NCBI GenBank assembly: GCA_002428365.1
Contig: DIVW01000023.1
Location: 2,814-27,309 of the forward strand
Length of the DNA: 24,496 nt
From: Propionibacteriaceae bacterium UBA6122
GTDB lineage: Bacteria > Actinomycetota > Actinomycetes > Propionibacteriales > Propionibacteriaceae
Direction: 5' to 3'
Shown: piece by piece, positions 22,363 through 24,496 of the stretch
How positions within the stretch are numbered: position 1 is the first letter of the stretch
Layout of the letters: every line of letters starts with the position of its first letter
Position numbers and translations under genes: made by a program
Notes under the pieces: model-generated
Database searches by the model: none
What the model saw: the letters and a program-made list of their open reading frames with translations, nothing else
What the model was told of the DNA's origin: nothing

Positions 22363-23529
22363 TCAGCTGGGCGGGGCGAGCCGTAGTAGCCGTCCGCTGG
22401 GAGTGTCCTCCAGCAGCCAGATGGTGCCGTCGGGAGCCTGCTCTACTTCCCGGATGCGCTGGCCCATCTCCCAGATGTCGCCCTTGGCTGCGGTGGTGCC
22501 CGACAGGTCCACCCTGATCAGGGCCTTACCGGAGAGTGCGCCGATGAACGCGTCGCCTTGCCACTGCGGAAAGGCGTCGCCGGTGTAGATCATCAGGCTT
22601 CCCGGCGAGATGCTCGGATTCCAGAACGCGGCCGGTGCGGCGAACCCGTCCCCGGCGCGGTGGTCGGGAATGTCGGCGCCGCCGTAGTGGGAGCCGTTGG
22701 ACGCCTTCGGCCAGCCGTAGTTGCGGCCCGCCTCAATGAGGTTCAACTCATCGCCGCCCTGGGGACCCATCTCGGTCGACCATAGGTTTCCGGCCGGATC
22801 GAAGGCCAGCCCAAGCGGGTTGCGGTGGCCCCGCGTCCACAACTCAGCGGTTACGCCACCTTGGTCGGCCCACGGGTTGCCGGCCGCCGGCGACCCGTCG
22901 GGGTTCAGGCGGAGGATCTTGCCCAGGTTCGTGCCGAGGTCTTGGGCCGGGTCGAACTTCTGCCGCTCGCCCGAGCTGACGAACAGGTAGGTGCCGTCGG
23001 GACTGAACGCGAGCCGATGGCCGAAGTGGCCCGAGCCGCTGGTCTTCGGCTGCTGACGCCAGATCACCTGCAGGCCGGTCAGCTCAGGCGCAGCCGCCGT
23101 GCCGGCGAGCCGTGCCCGCCCGACCACGGCACCCGTCCCACCCTCACCAGCTTCCGCCCAGCTGAGGTACACCGTGCGGTCGGACGCGAACCCGGGCGAA
23201 GCGATGACGTCTCCGAGGCCGCCCTGTCCGTCGTGGACCACCTTCGGCACGCCACCGACCTCGACGGTGTGCCCGTCGACCTCGCGCAGGTGAAGGCTCC
23301 CGCCCCGGTCGGTGATGAGCAGTTCGCCGCCGGGCAGGAAGGCCATCGCCCACGGCTCGTCGAACTTGTCCAGTTCCGCCACCACGAACGGACGGCCGTC
23401 CGGCGCAGTCCGCGGCCCGCTCGGTGAGCCCGTCGCCGGGGCGGACGTGGACGCGGGCGTTGCGGCGACCGGCACAGAGCAACCGGCCAGAGTCACCAGG
23501 GCCAACGTGAGGGTGAGTGCGCGTCCCAT
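22363..23529 (-). CDS. PQQ-dependent sugar dehydrogenase-like lipoprotein (GSDH family)
   Basis: Extracellular, membrane-anchored aldose dehydrogenase of the soluble glucose/sorbosone dehydrogenase family (PF07995). The 388-residue protein has a lipoprotein signal with lipobox LAGC (lipidated C17) and a Ser/Thr/Pro linker. The beta-propeller carries GQGGLGDVIASPGF (101-114), GHFGHRLAFSPDG (167-179), LWTRGHRNPLGLAFDP (230-245) and EMGPQGGDELNLIEAGRNYGWP (253-274), the residues that build the PQQ/Ca site. The cofactor is predicted, not shown. The ATG at 23529 lies 15 bases inside the right att-like repeat, and its purine-rich ribosome-binding region overlaps that repeat. It converges on the PIN toxin, 26 bases apart. 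Confidence 0.9.
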   Translation of the reverse strand: MGRALTLTLALVTLAGCSVPVAATPASTSAPATGSPSGPRTAPDGRPFVVAELDKFDEPWAMAFLPGGELLITDRGGSLHLREVDGHTVEVGGVPKVVHDGQGGLGDVIASPGFASDRTVYLSWAEAGEGGTGAVVGRARLAGTAAAPELTGLQVIWRQQPKTSGSGHFGHRLAFSPDGTYLFVSSGERQKFDPAQDLGTNLGKILRLNPDGSPAAGNPWADQGGVTAELWTRGHRNPLGLAFDPAGNLWSTEMGPQGGDELNLIEAGRNYGWPKASNGSHYGGADIPDHRAGDGFAAPAAFWNPSISPGSLMIYTGDAFPQWQGDAFIGALSGKALIRVDLSGTTAAKGDIWEMGQRIREVEQAPDGTIWLLEDTPSGRLLRLAPPS

Positions 23530-23543
23530 GAACCGAGGCTACC

Positions 23544-23560
23544 TCTCCTATCCTCCGCCA
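23544..23560 (+). repeat. Right copy of att-like direct repeat
   Basis: TCTCCTATCCTCCGCCA, identical to the last 17 bases of tRNA-Ser at 16 positions (12 contiguous plus TCTC). It lies 2.2 kb downstream in the same orientation. An alternative is chance similarity helped by a GGAGG-rich ribosome binding site read on the minus strand for the dehydrogenase gene. Confidence 0.6.
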
Positions 23561-23629
23561 GCGTCGAACAGCAATAGCGCGCTCCGCAGGTTCGGCCCGC
23601 CGCTCACGGTGGACGGGTCAGCCCGCGTC

Positions 23630-23650
23630 GATTGTAGAAACCCCACAATC
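23630..23650 (+). promoter_or_regulatory. Hairpin GATTGT/ACAATC in the carboxylase leader
   Basis: Arms GATTGT (23630-23635) and ACAATC (23645-23650) enclose nine bases. It is the first of three hairpins in the 200-base region between the right repeat and the carboxylase gene. No known riboswitch class is recognised. Confidence 0.3.
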
Positions 23651-23678
23651 TCGGCGCCGGATTCTTGGCTATCAGAGG

Positions 23679-23696
23679 CCCGCTTTTGGCGGGTTT
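23679..23696 (+). terminator. Terminator-like hairpin upstream of the carboxylase
   Basis: CCCGC (23679-23683) pairs with GCGGG (23689-23693) around TTTTG and is followed by TTT. No plus-strand gene ends nearby. It may be the original tRNA-Ser terminator displaced by the island, or an attenuator in the leader of the carboxylase gene. Confidence 0.5.
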
Positions 23697-23714
23697 GTCC
23701 AGTTGGATCGTTAT

Positions 23715-23742
23715 GACGCCCGTCGGACGGGGTCTTTCGTTT
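23715..23742 (+). terminator. Second terminator-like hairpin before the carboxylase
   Basis: GAC-G-CCCGT (23715-23723) pairs with ACGGG-GTC (23727-23734), eight pairs with one bulged G and a CGG loop, then TTTCGTTT. It ends only 10 bases before the AGGAGGA ribosome binding site of the carboxylase, so it could also affect translation. Confidence 0.45.
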
Positions 23743-23762
23743 GTCTACGTCGAGGAGGACCC

Positions 23763-24496
23763 GTGTTCGGTCGCATCGTGATCGTCAATCGAGGTGAGGC
23801 GGCGATGCGGCTCATCCACGCAGTCCGCGACCTGAACGCGGAACGGCCGAGTGCCGAGCCGATCACCACGATCGCGCTGTACACCGATGCCGAGAAGGCG
23901 GCGATGTTCGTCCGGGAGGCCGACGAGGCGTACCCGATCGGACCGGCCTCAGCGCGTCCCTACCTCGACCACGAACTGCTGATGCGGGTGCTCACCGAAG
24001 CGCGCGCGGACGCGGTGTGGGTCGGCTGGGGCTTTGTTGCCGAGGACGCCGACTTCGCCGAGAAGGTCACCGCAGCGGGTATCACCTTCATCGGGCCGAG
24101 CGCGGACGCGATGCGCAAGCTCGGCGACAAAATCGGTTCCAAGTTGCTCGCCGAACAGGTCGGCGTGCCGGTCGCGCCGTGGAGCGGCGGCGGCCTCAGC
24201 ACTTTGGACGACGCGCTTGCGGCAGCCGAGCGGGTCGGCTACCCGCTGATGTTGAAGGCCACCGCCGGGGGTGGCGGACGCGGCATCCGACGAGTCGATT
24301 CGGCCGATGACCTCACTGACGCCTACCAACGCACCCGCGATGAGGCGCAGCGCGCTTTCGGTTCGGGCGTGGTGTTCCTGGAGAAGCTGGTCACTGGCGC
24401 CCGGCACGTCGAAGTGCAGGTGATCGCCGACGCCCACGGCACGGCCTGGGCGCTGGGCGTGCGTGACTGCACGGTGCAGCGGCGCAACCAGAAGGT
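23763..24496 (+). CDS. Biotin carboxylase N-terminal part of an acyl-CoA carboxylase
   Basis: ATP-dependent carboxylation of biotin, the first half-reaction of acetyl- or propionyl-CoA carboxylase. The GTG start at 23763 has AGGAGGA four bases upstream. The 244 visible codons show the N-terminal domain (FGRIVIVNRGEAAMRLIHAV, VGWGFVAEDADFAEKV, FIGPSADAMRKLGDKIGSK) and the start of the ATP-grasp domain with the Gly-rich loop LKATAGGGGRGIRRV, then HVEVQV and CTVQRRNQK. The gene runs off the right edge. The VGWGFVAEDADFAE form, in place of the usual GYGFLAEN, resembles the very large actinobacterial proteins that fuse biotin carboxylase, biotin carrier and carboxyltransferase; that fusion cannot be confirmed here. 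Confidence 0.92.
   Translation, partial: MFGRIVIVNRGEAAMRLIHAVRDLNAERPSAEPITTIALYTDAEKAAMFVREADEAYPIGPASARPYLDHELLMRVLTEARADAVWVGWGFVAEDADFAEKVTAAGITFIGPSADAMRKLGDKIGSKLLAEQVGVPVAPWSGGGLSTLDDALAAAERVGYPLMLKATAGGGGRGIRRVDSADDLTDAYQRTRDEAQRAFGSGVVFLEKLVTGARHVEVQVIADAHGTAWALGVRDCTVQRRNQK

Larger units (their letters stand above)
21335..23560. mobile_element. Putative remnant island in tRNA-Ser
   Basis: A 2.2-kb segment bounded by the two tRNA-Ser 3'-end repeats. It holds a terminator hairpin, a possible 44-codon ORF, a Phd-type antitoxin, a damaged PIN toxin and a PQQ-type sugar dehydrogenase. There is no integrase gene, so if it is an island it is a decayed or passively mobilised one. Toxin-antitoxin cargo next to a tRNA att site is typical of such islands. 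The reading depends on the repeat being a true attachment site. Confidence 0.5.

Noticed and set aside
1..24496. CRISPR arrays, rRNA genes, integrase or transposase genes
   Set aside because: No regularly spaced repeats, no rRNA-like segments, and no frame with integrase or transposase motifs were seen in either direction.

Overview
This window is high-GC DNA with frequent GTG/TTG starts, strong purine-rich ribosome binding sites and tightly overlapping genes. Together with the fhaA-fhaB-pstP-rodA-pbpA cluster, this points to an actinobacterium, perhaps one of the Propionibacteriales; that family-level placement is a guess from gene content and style.

Layout. (1) 1-4759, minus strand: the conserved actinobacterial cell-envelope and Ser/Thr-kinase signalling operon, read fhaA > fhaB > pstP > rodA > pbpA. 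pbpA runs off the left edge, and kinase genes would be expected beyond it. (2) 4916-6379, minus: a polysaccharide pyruvyl transferase family protein. (3) 6445-6708: tRNA-Leu(CAG), a terminator-like hairpin, and an isolated 65-nt element with perfect 23-bp arms. (4) 6766-10518: an arsenic/metalloid locus. arsR1-arsM lie on the minus strand, divergent from a TauE/SafE exporter, arsR2, an ArsP-type permease and a mini-thioredoxin on the plus strand. The two repressors have different cysteine sensor sites. (5) 10617-12038: a small membrane protein and an endonuclease/exonuclease/phosphatase family protein. (6) 12042-18773: a LacI-type regulator divergent from a complete sugar ABC importer (lipoprotein, double ATPase, permease), followed by a 608-aa protein that fuses two different esterase folds. 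Two near-identical operators sit in the divergent control region. (7) 18821-21170: a DUF389 membrane protein, a thioredoxin-type glutathione peroxidase and a nitrilase-family amidase. (8) 21264-23560: tRNA-Ser(GGA), then a Phd-type antitoxin with a broken or oddly started PIN toxin and a PQQ-type sugar dehydrogenase lipoprotein. This stretch is bounded by a 17-nt repeat of the tRNA 3' end (16/17 identical), so it looks like a small decayed island. (9) 23763 to the right edge: the start of a large biotin carboxylase-containing acyl-CoA carboxylase, behind a leader with stacked hairpins.

How the parts work together. The first cluster couples FHA phospho-readers and the PstP phosphatase to the SEDS/PBP elongation machinery. 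ArsM would methylate As(III), and the ArsP-like permease is a plausible exporter of the methylated product, each arm under its own sensor. The LacI/ABC/esterase set looks like uptake and intracellular de-acylation of an esterified sugar or glycoside. The most noteworthy signals are the tRNA-Ser att-like repeats around the toxin-antitoxin pair, the double-esterase fusion, the arsM/arsP pairing under two sensor types, the start-less PIN toxin and the solitary 23-bp inverted repeat.
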